Positions 45,457 through 55,615 of a stretch of DNA of 64,000 nucleotides are shown here, in pieces. The stretch lies in contig NW_027185502.1 in the NCBI RefSeq assembly GCF_040183065.1, forward strand, positions 3,337,501 to 3,401,500, read 5' to 3'. This stretch comes from Periplaneta americana. Lineage: Eukaryota > Arthropoda > Insecta > Blattodea > Blattidae. Every line of letters begins with the position of its first letter. Within the stretch, counting starts at the first letter, position 1. Below the pieces are notes generated by a model. The model was given only the letters and a program-made list of their open reading frames with translations. It was not told the DNA's origin and searched no databases. The translations under genes and the position numbers were made by a program.

Positions 45457-47025
45457 TCAGAGAGCAATATTTTATTTTTAGATACCGACAAAGGACCTGC
45501 CGAAGTCATAATTCATTCACAGAGTCGAATGAAATCTAAACATTGCTGCAACAATAAAAATTTGAACCGCATCTGGTATGCAGGCACGGCCGGTCTGAAA
45601 CTTGAAACCCGTCAGAATGACGGGCGATGTTGCTACTAGTAGTAATTGCTTGTAACATCCTTTAGAAAAGTCATAAAAATCCAATATTTTTAGGAATCAT
45701 ACATCACAAAGATAAAATAAAAGTCGTAAATTGTGGGAGTCATAGGATGAAAAGCTTTCGAATAATAATTATTTAAATACGTGGTACCCAGCAGAATGAC
45801 GGGTCCGGTCCTCCTAGTGTTAATGCCATAAAGAAATCTCCAACAGCATCAAGGATCCATCACCCAACACTTGCTCTAAATGTTCAGCATTATGGAATGC
45901 GTCTAGGAGACTCAAATACTCAGAAATTATATCAGATGTCTTGAAATATTCATTACAGTTTCCTTGCCCAACTCGATGGAATTCTCTTCATGACTCAGTC
46001 TCTCAAATATTGCAATTCAAACGTGATACAAACAATATATGTGAAACACTGGGATAACCAACTGCTGTAGCCCTTGATTTAATGCAAAATGAGAAGACGT
46101 GCTATTACAGTCAATTTTTGTCCACATTAATTTCCCTCAAAAACAGATTACATATTCTGTTACCTACTAAACTCTGCTATCTATTCCAAGTAACTCCAAT
46201 CCTAATAAGTTCGCTTTCATCAAGATTTAAAGCGATGTTGATCTGACCCCAAAAGCAATTGAGCTATGACAGCTTGCTTCCACCCATCATTTAAAATGGA
46301 TGGCTACCTGACACTGCCTCACCAAATGATAAGAAGAGGATACAGAATATGTGTGTGAAATCAGCTGAGCAGTTCTCTGCTACACCTTTGGTTAGTTCAG
46401 ACGATGAAAACAATTCTTATGTTTTCAACTCAAGTACAACAGACTTTGAAAAGCAAAAAGAAAAGAACTTGTCTACTGCGGAGTATGAGCTTTCATACAA
46501 TTCTTAAATAGCAAAGGGACAACCCTGTGCACTCTAGAGAATTACCCAACAGTGAAACAAGCTTTTATAAAGTATAATACAAGTTTGTGTTCCTCTGCGC
46601 CTGTAGAAAGACTGTTCTGTTTTGCAGGATTTATTCTTTCACAAGCAAGGGGATCCTTATCTGATAAACTTCTTGAGAAACTGATTTCTTTGAAAGGGAG
46701 CAGTAATTATTCACATGTAGCATACTTTCATTGCTGACTGTTCAGTTACAGTGTTTATAGAAAACTTCCGAGGTAAAAATACTTTTAATGTTAATATAAT
46801 ATTTTAGATTTTTAGTAATATTATTTCTTTAGGCCTATATACAGCATTGATTATTTGAAATACAAATGTATTCTGAGTATATAAAATAGGCCTACAAATG
46901 TATTTTGGTTAGGCCTAATTTTTTTAAAGTATTTTGTATTTGTATTTCAAATACTATTCTTTGAAGTAGGCTATTTTGAATTTATATTTGAAATACCTGG
47001 ATGTCAGTATTTTGCCGAGCTCTGG

Positions 47026-47434
47026 TCCACCACCAAACTTCTGTTGACTGTTAGTAATGATAACATAGCAAACTTCCCTGTAAAATCTATAGTAGTCCAC
47101 AACAGTATTGGCACCGACTTCGGCTTTGATTGCAGCGTCAAAGATCTTTATATGGAGTAGCTGGAGATAAATAAACGTTAAACTCTGGACAAGAGTCAGT
47201 TTATTACATTCAAACAAGGTCTTGACTGCTATCGCACAACTAACTACTATACTTCAAGCAATACGGCACACTTTTATTCTTACTTCTCTTCTGCTGCACC
47301 ACTTTTCCTTCAGCTCCACAATCAATACACTTGATATTTTCTTTGCTGGGCAATAATTTGTGGACGACACAGAACTCTATGCAACTTTCAATATCTCTAC
47401 AACATTCATATAATTTGCGTAAATTAAAAGCCAT
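47026..47434 (-). pseudogene. Merlin-type (ISXO2-like) transposase N-terminal fragment
   Basis: The start MAFNLRKLYECCRDIESCIE at 47434 leads to KCIDCGAEGKVVQQKRSK, a zinc-ribbon half, and after a break to CNKLTLVQSLTFIYLQLL and GANTVVDYYRFYREVCYVII then SQQKFGGGP. This is the order of the N-terminal half of IS1016/ISXO2-type transposases (zinc ribbon, then TVVDW..F.REVC, then GG.G.VVEIDES). The frame is cut at 47026, exactly where the hAT terminus begins, so the catalytic DDE part has been separated. A further copy with catalytic motifs is at 56380-57287. Confidence 0.65.
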
Positions 47435-48510
47435 GACTTGAAAGTGGCACTTCTACTAACAATGCATGTTTATAAGGTTGCTATAGCAATGACGTCACGA
47501 GAATTGTTTATTCAATATTGGCGTATAATGATACAATTTTCATAAAATTTTCGTCTAAATATATTGTATATTCGTCCTTCTGCCACATCGGAAATAATTT
47601 CGATACAACAATAAATTCTAAAATACATACTTTAATTTCCAAAAAGACACTATCATAACATATAAGGTTAATCGAATTTTCTGTTTAACTTGGTCGATTA
47701 ACCTAAGGGGTGGTGCTATAGATCAGGAAGTTCCAGGTTCGAATCTTGTCTCGTCTAAATCAAAGTAAGTAAAAAGTTGCATTTATATGATGTTGTAATG
47801 TAGGCTATAATGTAATTCGAGATACATAAATTAGATGGCAGAATTGGAGTAAAAAGGGTGTAGAGTAGAGTGAAGTATAAAAGAAGAAAAGATTTGAAGA
47901 GAAGGGAGAGACACCTAGCAGACAAAAAGAGAAATACATTTTAAAGATTTATATCACTCACTAGAGGAGTTGATTCAACTAACCTGGAAATAATGTGAAT
48001 CGTTCAGCGACGGTTTCTTGGAAATAACCCCAAATCCTTCAGAATCCATATTCAAGATGAGACCAAAACAGATTTTCGACATCACAACACTATCATTGGA
48101 ACAGATCCATTATAGGACCCACCCCGAGTATTCCATAGTATCGATTATATACAGTATATTTTCGATTATTATATCAAGTATGCCATCTTAAGAAAACAAA
48201 AAACATACAACAAATATGTATCATTTGCAATTAGCTCATATCAGTCATCTTTGTTATGCAATAAATTATATTTTATACAAAACAAAGTTAAAAAACAAAT
48301 CAAAGCTAAACTTAAAACACAGTAACATTGAACTTTCTTAAACAGTAAAACATTGGAATTAATACAACGATGAAATTAAGTTCATATCAGCCATCTTTAT
48401 AATATATTATGTTGTATATCATTCAAATTAAATTAAAGAAAACAAACCATTCAAAACTAAAAAAAAAAATAAAGAAATAAACAGGGCTAAACTAGGGCTT
48501 GGTTAGTTCC
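47435..48510. other. No recognised gene
   Basis: Contains CATTATAGGACCCACCCC at 48107-48124, which matches the reverse complement of 57398-57415 with flanking GAACAGATGC-like sequence on both sides. A tRNA-like B-box near 47740 is discussed among the rejected items. Confidence 0.4.
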
Positions 48511-48519
48511 CTTTGTACT

Positions 48520-48790
48520 TCGCTTAATCCCCCGTAACTGTCTTACAGCTATATCCTCTGCAAGAGGGCTTAGAAATATAACAGAGGGGCTCATTCCTAT
48601 CCTTTACCCTGTTAACTGCTCCTAAACTCCTTTACCCAACACTATGAGAGCTACCATCGTTTCTTACCAACATTCCGCCACTGAAATCAGACTCCAAGAA
48701 ATGGAAAATGAGTATGCGTGCTTTTGGTTTAAGTTGTCAGTCCCGACAAGCAAGGCGAAGAGGGAAGAGGGAAGACATTTCTGAATTTGT
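48520..48790 (+). repeat. Dispersed repeat shared with 23455-23600
   Basis: CACTATGAGAGCTACCATCG, TTTCTTACCAACATTCC and GAAATGGAAAATGAGTATGC match the plus-strand copy at 23455-23600. It is noncoding and of unknown class. Confidence 0.6.
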
Positions 48791-50513
48791 TTGATGTGTT
48801 GTGCTATATTAAAAATGCCATCACATGTAAAATGCGAAAATTTCGAGTGCAAGAATCGGAAGGACAGCCACCCGAAGAAATTGCCAATGTTTCTTCAAAA
48901 TACCGGGAGATAGTGAAAGGTGAGTTTTCATTTACAGTGTATTAATATTATCATTTAAACTAATTTTATGTATTGTAGATTTTCCTAGCAACGTGCATCA
49001 TGATGAATTGCATGAATTGCCGGATACTATGTTTAAGTTATTTAGGTGTGTGTATATATTAATTTATGTAATATGTATTCGTCTAAATTAACAATAACTT
49101 ACCTGATGAACAGATGCAGTAAGCCACGGTAGTACACCATTTTACTACAAATTTTCGGCATATGAAAAGGCTAACAATATTAATTTTTTATTAGGCCTAC
49201 ATTTAAATTTGTTTGATTCACATCGTATTTTTACAAATGAATAGCTATGCGGGAAAACGTTGCAAACGACATTATTTCTGTTTCTCTAAATTATAATTTT
49301 GCAAGTTTTTCTGCTTTGCTATTAAAATATTGTCGTAAATGATGAGTGTTTTTCTCCAAAAATACGTTACAAATGGAGTAATAATTAGTATTGTACCTTT
49401 AAGGTCATTGGAGCAGTTTCTTTTCATTTTCTAGCTTATTCGAGTGATTTTACAAAGTACCACGAAATGGTGTTGCTGTGCTCACCATTTATATTTATAT
49501 TTTATTCTCCCTTTTGATTTCAGATGCAAGGCATGGCTAGAAGCAATTGGCAGAGAAGACCTAATGGCGAATGTGCTCAAGAAATTGTACAACAACTTTC
49601 GGGTGTGTGCGGACCACTTTGAAGATAAGTATTTCACAAGTACCCTCCGGACACATCTGAATAGAGAAGTCATACCTTGCAAAGTTCAGGCTATCTCCAT
49701 CAAGTCAAGGTAACTTATTTAATCGTATACTTTTTAGGTATCTAAAACGAAGTCCAAATTTTCCAGAATGTTGAAATCTTTGTGTAACTATTTTTAAAAT
49801 GCTTCTGCTGATAACATCTCGTTAGTATGAAAATGCTTCTACATTTTGTATACCGGTACAACAAATGCATAACAATTGTTAGCCGGGGTATAAAAATAAT
49901 AAATTCTTTTGTGCAATTTCCTGAAATGCAGTTAGAAGATTTTTAAAGTAAGCCAACGATATGCAATTTCAATGCTTCAGAACTATGCTCATAAATTCTG
50001 TCATAATTGGAGATTCTGTAATTGTTATTTATAGGAAAAGATATGTAGTCCCATATTGGGCTTAGTAGACCCCATAACTATTTGTGGTGTTATAGGCCTG
50101 CTTACTCTTACTGTTAGTTTATAATTATATATTTTCTGTTTTGTTTTATACAGATTCTGCAGGGCCAAGTCACATGGAGTGGGAAGAGGCTGCTCAACCC
50201 ACTGCGAGCTCCGGAGACCATGAGGAGATTGATAATAATGCCGAAGAGGAGAAAGATTCGCAGTCTTTGAGTACAATTGCATCGTCTGAGAGGAAGAGTT
50301 CTCAAGACTTCCCAGAAAGAACTGAAGATACACACTGCCCTTGCATGTATAAAGAGTAAGGTTCCTGGGCCATTATATGAACTGGTAAGAAAACGCATCT
50401 CTTCAGATGGACGGTGTGTACAGAGGAAATCAGTGGTCAATGAAAATGAAAACAAAGGCTCTTGACATTTATTTACAGATGATGAAAGAGTGATGGAACG
50501 GAGAAAAATTCTC

Positions 50514-50583
50514 TCCGGCGCCGGGATTTGAACCCGGGTTTTCAGCTCTACGTGCTGATGCTTTATCCACTAAGCCACGCAGA
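50514..50583 (-). repeat. tRNA-like head, minus copy
   Basis: On the minus strand it reads TCTGCGTGGCTTAGTGGATA ... GGTTCAAATCCCGGCGCCGG. It is identical to the plus copy except for one missing base in the acceptor stem. It keeps the A-box TGGCTTAGTGG and B-box GGTTCAAATCC. Confidence 0.85.
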
Positions 50584-50820
50584 ATATCTGCATGGAAATA
50601 TCATATGTACTTCGGTACATCAAAATATATATGATATGCGTAATACCTATACCGTCGGATCCCGGCCAACTAGTCACTCATTCGAGTGCACCTCAACACA
50701 TGTATGGACTTCGGTCCTGCGTTCATAGACATCTATGACGTAGTGCAGAGGGCGGCCACTAGAGGGAACCCAAGAGATGGAGCTTAATCTGAGACGATTC
50801 TAACCGGCGTCGGGGTTGTA

Positions 50821-50891
50821 TCTGGCGTGGCTTAGTGGATAAAGCATCAGCACGTAGAGCTGAAAACCCGGGTTCAAATCCCGGCGCCGGA
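50821..50891 (+). repeat. tRNA-like head with complete cloverleaf
   Basis: It folds into a 7-bp acceptor (TCTGGCG/CGCCGGA, one G-T), 4-bp D stem (GCTT/AAGC), 5-bp anticodon stem (TCAGC/GCTGA) with loop ACGTAGA (GTA in the anticodon place, but C before it instead of T), 4-base variable region and 5-bp T stem (CCGGG/CCCGG) with loop TTCAAAT. Polymerase III A- and B-boxes are canonical. Because it is part of a retroposon it is more likely a SINE head of tRNA-Tyr type than a working tRNA gene. Confidence 0.75.
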
Positions 50892-52004
50892 GAGAATTTT
50901 TCTCCGTTCCATCACTCTTTCATCATATGATGACGCAGAATATCTGCATGGAAATATCATATGTACTTCGGTACATCAAAATATATAAAATATAAAAATA
51001 TATATTTATTTACACAGCCCAAGTTCCTATAGGATGATTAGGAAGTTATTAAATTTCCCTTGAAAATCTACATTGCTTAGAGTAATGCAAAAGTATATCA
51101 CTGATATTGGTTTTAATGATAAACTATTTGACATACTAAGGAATGCCTGTAGTAAGATGGCTGAGACTGACAAACTATGTTGCCTTATGTGGGATGAAAT
51201 GTCTTTAAAAGCAAACTTGTGCTACAATAGTAATGAAGACATCGTAGATGGCTTCGAGAGATATTGTAGCAATTATTCATCAGACAGAATTGCCAACCAA
51301 GGTCTTGTGTTTATAGTTGGACGTATTTGCAGTAATTACAAACAAGTTCTGGACTATTTCTTAGCACATTCAAGCACCCCTGGCAATACATTAGTTGAAC
51401 TCATTGGCAAAGGAATAGAGAAGCTGAGAAGCATTGGTTTAAAAGTAGTAGCTACTGTTTTTAATCAGGGCTCTAACAATAAAAAAGCGTATCATTTATT
51501 GGGAGTTACTACAGATCAGTCCTCCTTTACAGTAAATGACTGGAAAATTGTGGCATTTTTTGACACTCCACGCTTGATTAAAAGTACACAAAACATGTTC
51601 AAAAAGTATTCTGCGAATTTACTTAAATGTGTTGAAGCTATGACACATAAGTTTGATTGCAAGTAGATTGCAAGTTGAGTGTCTGCCGATCTGAAATTCA
51701 GACTGAAATCGATGGTATTAGTTTTTTTTTTTTTTTTAGCGATTAGCAAATGATGCCACAGACATCTCCCAACGAAGTCAGGAAGTTTTGGTTTTTCGAT
51801 ACGTAGTGCACTTATTTTTGTCCTATACTTATTAGTAATGGTATCAAAAAGTGAAATTTGTATGTACCAAAATCTAATGCAGCTCTCCCAATCCACAAGT
51901 TCACGAGCCGCCACTGATGTAACATATTCAAATAAATGCATTTTTTATTGTTTCCGGACCTATATGGTCACCTTTATGACATGCGGATGTATAAATAACT
52001 TTTT

Positions 52005-52430
52005 CATATTCCTTGAACATACATGTTATGCCCTCTTGTATTTTTCATTGTCTGCAAGAGCTGCACGACAACTAACACACTGCTTAGCATCACATGCCTT
52101 CTTACCAATATAACCAGGAATATATTATTATAATGCATTTGCATTCACGATCTCATTATCAACATCGCAGAAATTAAAAGATTCCCTCACCAGCTATTAA
52201 CCTCTTTCACAATTTCATTTGTTACTAGAACATAACATTATTTTAAGCAGCAATGCCCGATTACTGTACTGAATATCATTGCAGGAAGAGTTATCTGGCT
52301 TGTTCTACCATCCTTATTTCTAATTATGCAAAAGTAAATCTCTAAATAATCTTGATTAATACTCCAAATTAAGAGCGAATGCATACCAGTGTACATTTTT
52401 AACGACTTCCTACAAATCATACAATAAAGG
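52005..52430 (-). pseudogene. P-element/THAP9-like C-terminus in inverted orientation
   Basis: Minus-strand text reads TGMHSLLIWSINQDYLEIYF then CIIRNKDGRTSQ, equivalent to the S-Q-D-H-x-E-x-F-F-x-x-I-R block that holds the last acidic residues of THAP9/P transposases. Downstream (minus) is PGYIGKKACDAKQCVSCRAA, the terminal Gly-Tyr and Cys-x2-Cys module. It faces the plus-strand gene at 48815-51666 and is probably its displaced 3' part, flipped by an inversion, or a second copy. Confidence 0.6.
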
Positions 52431-53034
52431 AAGTAAATTCAGTTGTAGATTATAGATATAGGTTGGGATGAATTCTTTAATCAGTGCAGCTTATTAAATA
52501 TGTTCAATAACATATAAAATTTAATGTTGTTAACTAATGCTGAGTTTTTTCATTCAATAAACCCATCAACTCTCTTGCTCTCCAATATTCCCATACACAG
52601 TCTAGAATTTAATGTAGAAAATTACGAACAAACTGGCATAATGCTATTAAGTGTTAATCTTAAAAAAAAAATGTATGTGCCTTCAATGTCATCACAAGGC
52701 TTAACACATTCTAATCACTTATTTGAAACATCAATACTTGAGGCGTTCAGAGCTAAAGTGGCACAAATTTTCATACATTGAGTTTAACTCATTTTCTGAC
52801 TGTCTGAAGTTGGATCTTTTCCGAGCAGTGATAGATCAAGTCTTAATTGCCAAGCATTCGCCGGTAGGTGACACTAGTCACTTTTGGCTCAGATTATTTG
52901 TTCACTATGTTCTGAGCCATAGTGGGCCAAGTCACCAAAGCGTTGCATCAATTAACATCACGATTGTTTATATTTTATAAATCTAGAATTTGAGAATGGA
53001 GCAATAAAATTATTGCTAGTAAAATTAGATAATC
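52431..53034. other. No recognised feature
   Basis: Two overlapping 85-codon frames on the plus strand (52524-52781 and 52723-52980) show no known domain. Confidence 0.35.
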
Positions 53035-53048
53035 TACTAGAGCAGGTT

Positions 53049-53380
53049 TGTCCTGCACCGTGGTCTAAGGCATCCTGTCTAGGACTCGTGTTAGAAATAT
53101 GCGCTGGTTCGAGTCTTCATATGGGAAGAAATTTTCTCGTGAAATTTCGGCCAGTGTATGGGATCAGTGCCCACTCAGCATCGTGATGCACTTGGAGAGC
53201 TACGATAGGTAGTGAAATCCGGTTACGAAAGCCAGCTATAACGGCTGGGGGGGATCATCGTGCTAACCACACGATACCTCCATTCTGGTTGGATGATCGT
53301 CCACTTCTGCTTCGGCATGGGGTCGTGAGGCCAACAGCCGGCTGGTCAGTCTGGGACCTTCACAGGTTGTAGCGCCACGG

Positions 53381-53421
<41 letters not shown>
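53049..53421 (+). mobile_element. SINE type B, complete, with (ATT)n tail
   Basis: The head CCGTGGTCTAAGGCATCCTG with B-box GGTTCGAGTCT is followed by a body of about 260 bp and an (ATT)n tail from about 53380. Direct repeats TACTAGAGCAGGTT lie at 53035-53048 and 53422-53435. A truncated relative is at 1757-1900. Confidence 0.9.
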
Positions 53422-53424
<3 letters not shown>

Positions 53425-53448
53425 TAGAGCAGGTTAACTTTAAGTTCT

Positions 53449-53682
53449 GTCCACACCTGTGGAGTAACGGTCAGCGCGTCTGGCCGCGAAACCCGGTTTC
53501 GAATCCCGGTTGGGACAAGTTACCTGGTTGAGGTTTTTTCCGGGGTTTTCCCTCAATCCAATACGAGCAAATGCTGGGTAACTTTCGGTGCTGGACCCCA
53601 GACTCATTTCACCGGTATTATCACCTTCATATCATTCAGACGCTAAATAACCTAGATGTTGATACAGCGTCGTAAAAAACTC
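53449..53682 (+). mobile_element. SINE type A, copy 3
   Basis: The head GTCCACACCTGTGGAGTAAC carries B-box GGTTTCGAATCC (one base extra) and the full body to CAGCGTCGTAAAAAAC. The flanks TAAGTTCT (53441-53448) and TAAGTCCT (53683-53690) are a likely target duplication. It lies 13 bp from the type B SINE. Confidence 0.85.
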
Positions 53683-53690
53683 TAAGTCCT

Positions 53691-54461
53691 ATTATCTCAA
53701 AACTACAGCTCATGGAAATGATCCACTTTAGCTCAGAACGCCTCATTTATTTGTACAAGACAATAAGAATACAGCATTGCAGACTCCAATTTCTACTGAG
53801 GATGATTTGAACTTATTTTCTTTATAACAGAATAATAACTCTAATAATAAATCTAGACATTTAAGAAAATGAAATAAACTGACTTTAAATATTTTTTCAT
53901 GAAATAATCTCTGATTTCCAACAGACTTAAGTATACGTATGATATTTTGTACACTTTCCTGTGATGTTAATTACATTAGTGTACTAATAGTGAACTTAGG
54001 ATCATGAAATCTTTTCTGTATTGCAATAAAACAGTGGAATTTAATTGTAACAAAATATCTTGTATGTTTATGATAAAAATATTTGGTTGGTCATGTCTAA
54101 TTCATTTCATATTTCACAGCTCTTTTCCTACCTTCACTTCCTGGCACATCACGTTCTGAAAATCCTGATGATGTTGGCTCAAGAACTTTATTCCAAAAAA
54201 AATTAATAAATAATTGTAACAGGGATGGTTACATGTCAAACATTGATATATAACGGAGAGAATTTGTAAATAATTCACGTGGAGTGTAAGTAATTATCGG
54301 TGGAAGTCTTGACATTGTAAGTAATAATACTACTACAGAGGGGAAGGGAAGAGAAATCTTTATTTTCCCGCAATTTTTTGCTTGCTCGTGGCGCTCCTCT
54401 GGTAGGTACGAGAAGCTTATTGACAGATTACACTTAATCTAGCTTATGCACCCCTCTCATA
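53691..54461. other. No recognised feature
   Basis: AT-rich, with no motif and no in-window repeat. Confidence 0.4.
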
Positions 54462-54463
54462 TA

Positions 54464-55447
54464 CAGAGTGCTTCAAAAATACGGGGCATAATTTCAGGTA
54501 TGTACTATATTTCCCACATGTAGACAATCAAAATAGTTCATTACAACATGTGTCCGGAAATGCTTCATTTCCGAGTTATTCGTTGTCATTACAGAAGATG
54601 TTCAAAATGTCCACCTCCTGCTTGAATACAGACCTCACATCGATGTCTCATTGACTTGCGAACAAGATCCCAAACTCCAGGAGTATTGCGTATGTCCTCA
54701 GAACATGCCACAATTCGATTCCGAAGGGATTCCAAATCAGGCACCGGAGACGAATAAACCAATGATTTTAAATGGCCCCACAAGTAGAAATCGAGAGGGT
54801 TCAGATCAGGTGAGCGTGAAGGCCAAGCAATTAGGCCACCTTTACCTATCCATCGATCAGGAAACCTTCGATCCAAGTACCGGCGAGCCGTACGACTGAA
54901 GTGTGCAGGAGCGCCATCATGCAAGAAGTGAATGTGTTGACGATTGATCAGTGGAGTGTCTTCTAAAACATGAGGTATGGTGTTTTCCAGGAAGTTTGTG
55001 TACGCCTGCCCCGTAAGTCTGTTTACAAGTACATGGGGTCCAACTAATCGATCACCAATGATACCGGCCCACATGTTGAGGGAGAACCGCATCTGGTGAT
55101 GAGATGGAACAGTTGCACGTGGGTTTTCATACGCCCATACAGTACATGCTGATTGTGGAAATTTGTTATGCCATCTCGTGTGAACTGTGCTTCATCTGTA
55201 AATAATACTAAGGCAGGAAAGTTCGGATTTACACCACACTGCTGCAAGAACCACTGACAGATCCTAGCTCGTGCAGGGTAATCTGCTGGTGACAGGGCCT
55301 GTACATGTTCCGGCGAATTTCAATGTTGTGAAGGCCATAAGTCGGAAATGAAGCATTTCCGGACACATGTTGTAATGAACTATTTTGATTGTCTACATGT
55401 GGGAAATACATACCCGAAATTATGCCCCGTATTTTTTAAACACCCTG
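54464..55447 (-). mobile_element. Mariner-like transposon with about 110-bp TIRs
   Basis: The arms begin CAG(A/G)GTG(C/T)TT(C/A)AAAAA and share ATACGGGGCATAATTTC and AATAGTTCATTACAACATGT up to about 54575 and 55340. TA flanks at 54462-54463 and 55448-55449. The arms are nearly identical apart from a small indel. The 984-bp unit holds a transposase lacking its N-terminus. Confidence 0.88.
54589..55345 (-). pseudogene. Mariner-like transposase core, N-terminus missing
   Basis: On the minus strand the gene starts abruptly after the right TIR (ARICQWFLQQCGVNPNFPAL), with LVLFTDEAQFTRDGITNFHN (first Asp). A frameshift near 55100 precedes FSLNMWAGIIGDRLVGPHVL, HIHFLHDGAPAHFSRTARRY (second Asp) and SRSPDLNPLDFYLWGHLKSL (third Asp, 36 residues between), ending GGGHFEHLL. 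The helix-turn-helix start is absent, so the element was internally deleted. The Asp-Asp-Asp set is intact. The related copy at 22317-22874 has the opposite: head and tail without core. Confidence 0.8.
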
Positions 55448-55456
55448 TATATTCTA

Positions 55457-55615
55457 AGCCCTCTTGATCCTCTGTGATAGCAATATAACTTTGGTGATAT
55501 TACGAAAGTTTCACACTAGTGTACACTCGCGCTAAGCACTGCATATACGAATCTGTGACAGGTTAGGTTATGTTAGTTTAGGCCATTGTTGTGCCTTGAA
55601 TATACGAAACTATGC
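55457..55615 (+). repeat. Dispersed repeat with GTGACAGGTTAG core, copy 1
   Basis: AACTTTGGTGATATTACG, CACTAGTGTACACTCG and GAATCTGTGACAGGTTAGG occur in the same order at 62385-62545. A shorter piece is at 26945-27005. It is noncoding. Confidence 0.7.

Larger units (their letters stand above)
42877..45819 (-). mobile_element. Complete piggyBac-type transposon
   Basis: Ends are CACTAGGAGGACC at 42877 and GGTCCTCCTAGTG ending 45819, each flanked by TTAA (42873-42876 and 45820-45823). Subterminal repeats GGACCGGACC(T/C)GTCATT occur at both ends. The left end carries an extra 20-odd bp between two GGACC copies. The 2,943-bp unit holds a minus-strand transposase gene. Confidence 0.93.
42760..46737 (+). 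pseudogene. hAT transposase remnant, split by piggyBac
   Basis: Before the insert the frame reads LLSYLSTHFRCASHTLTFLD then TTDFL, the FRCA-x-HTLNL block of hAT proteins. Past the piggyBac element and one TTAA it resumes with NAIKKSPTASRIHHPTLAL. A shifted CPTRWNS-like stretch (about 45965) corresponds to the TRWNS block. The end, 46552-46737, reads FIKYNTSLCSSAPVERLFCF then AGFILSQARGSLSDKLLEKL and ISLKG, the dimerisation domain. Multiple stops lie between. In active proteins this region forms the RNase H-like catalytic fold and oligomerises. Confidence 0.7.
42756..47024 (+). mobile_element. hAT-type transposon carrying a piggyBac element
   Basis: The right end is the inverted form of CAGAGCTCGGCAAAATACT at 47006-47024, a CAG-type hAT terminus with AT-rich subterminal GTATTTGAAATAC repeats at both sides of the gene (42640-42750 and 46930-46990). 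The left terminus was not found. It appears to have inserted into a Merlin-like element, whose frame stops at 47026. Confidence 0.6.
50478..51003 (+). mobile_element. Dimeric tRNA-derived retroposon with inverted 5' part
   Basis: The 526-bp insert is flanked by direct repeats ATTTATTTACA at 50467-50477 and 51004-51014. Its order is: reverse complement of a tRNA-like head and its downstream segment (50478-50583), body (about 50577-50820), head in plus orientation (50821-50891), downstream segment ending CATCATATGATG, then the first 50 bp of the body again, ending AT-rich. So the monomer is about 357 bp, the insert is a tandem dimer, and its 5' head has been flipped. Confidence 0.8.
48815..51666 (+). 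pseudogene. P-element/THAP9-like transposase gene, degraded
   Basis: Exon 1 (48815-48919) reads MPSHVKCENFECKNRKDSHP then, one base out of frame, FFKIPGDSER before GTGAGT. Exon 2 (49524-49709, after TTTCAG) joins in phase as CKAWLEAIGREDL and RVCADHFEDKYF, completing a THAP C2CH finger, and ends at GTAACT. Exon 3 starts at 50154 after TATACAG; its acidic and basic stretches reach about 50465, where a retroposon intervenes. The catalytic part (51073-51666) shows CCLMWDEMSLKANLCYNSNE, GLVFIVGRICSNYKQVLDYF, LKVVATVFNQGSNN (Asn where Asp is usual) and FFDTPRLIKSTQN. This is the P-transposase order. The copy is inactive through frameshifts. Confidence 0.75.

Noticed and set aside
42877-47024. Treating piggyBac and hAT parts as one gene
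   Set aside because: They are on opposite strands, and TTAA duplications show that one inserted into the other.
47690-47760. Possible tRNA gene around GGTTCGAATCTTG
   Set aside because: The B-box is good, but acceptor and anticodon stems do not pair; more likely a SINE remnant.
51516-51941. 141-residue minus-strand frame
   Set aside because: Shadow of the P-like transposase on the other strand; no family resemblance.
52524-52980. Two 85-residue plus-strand frames
   Set aside because: No recognisable domain, overlapping frames, AT-rich composition.
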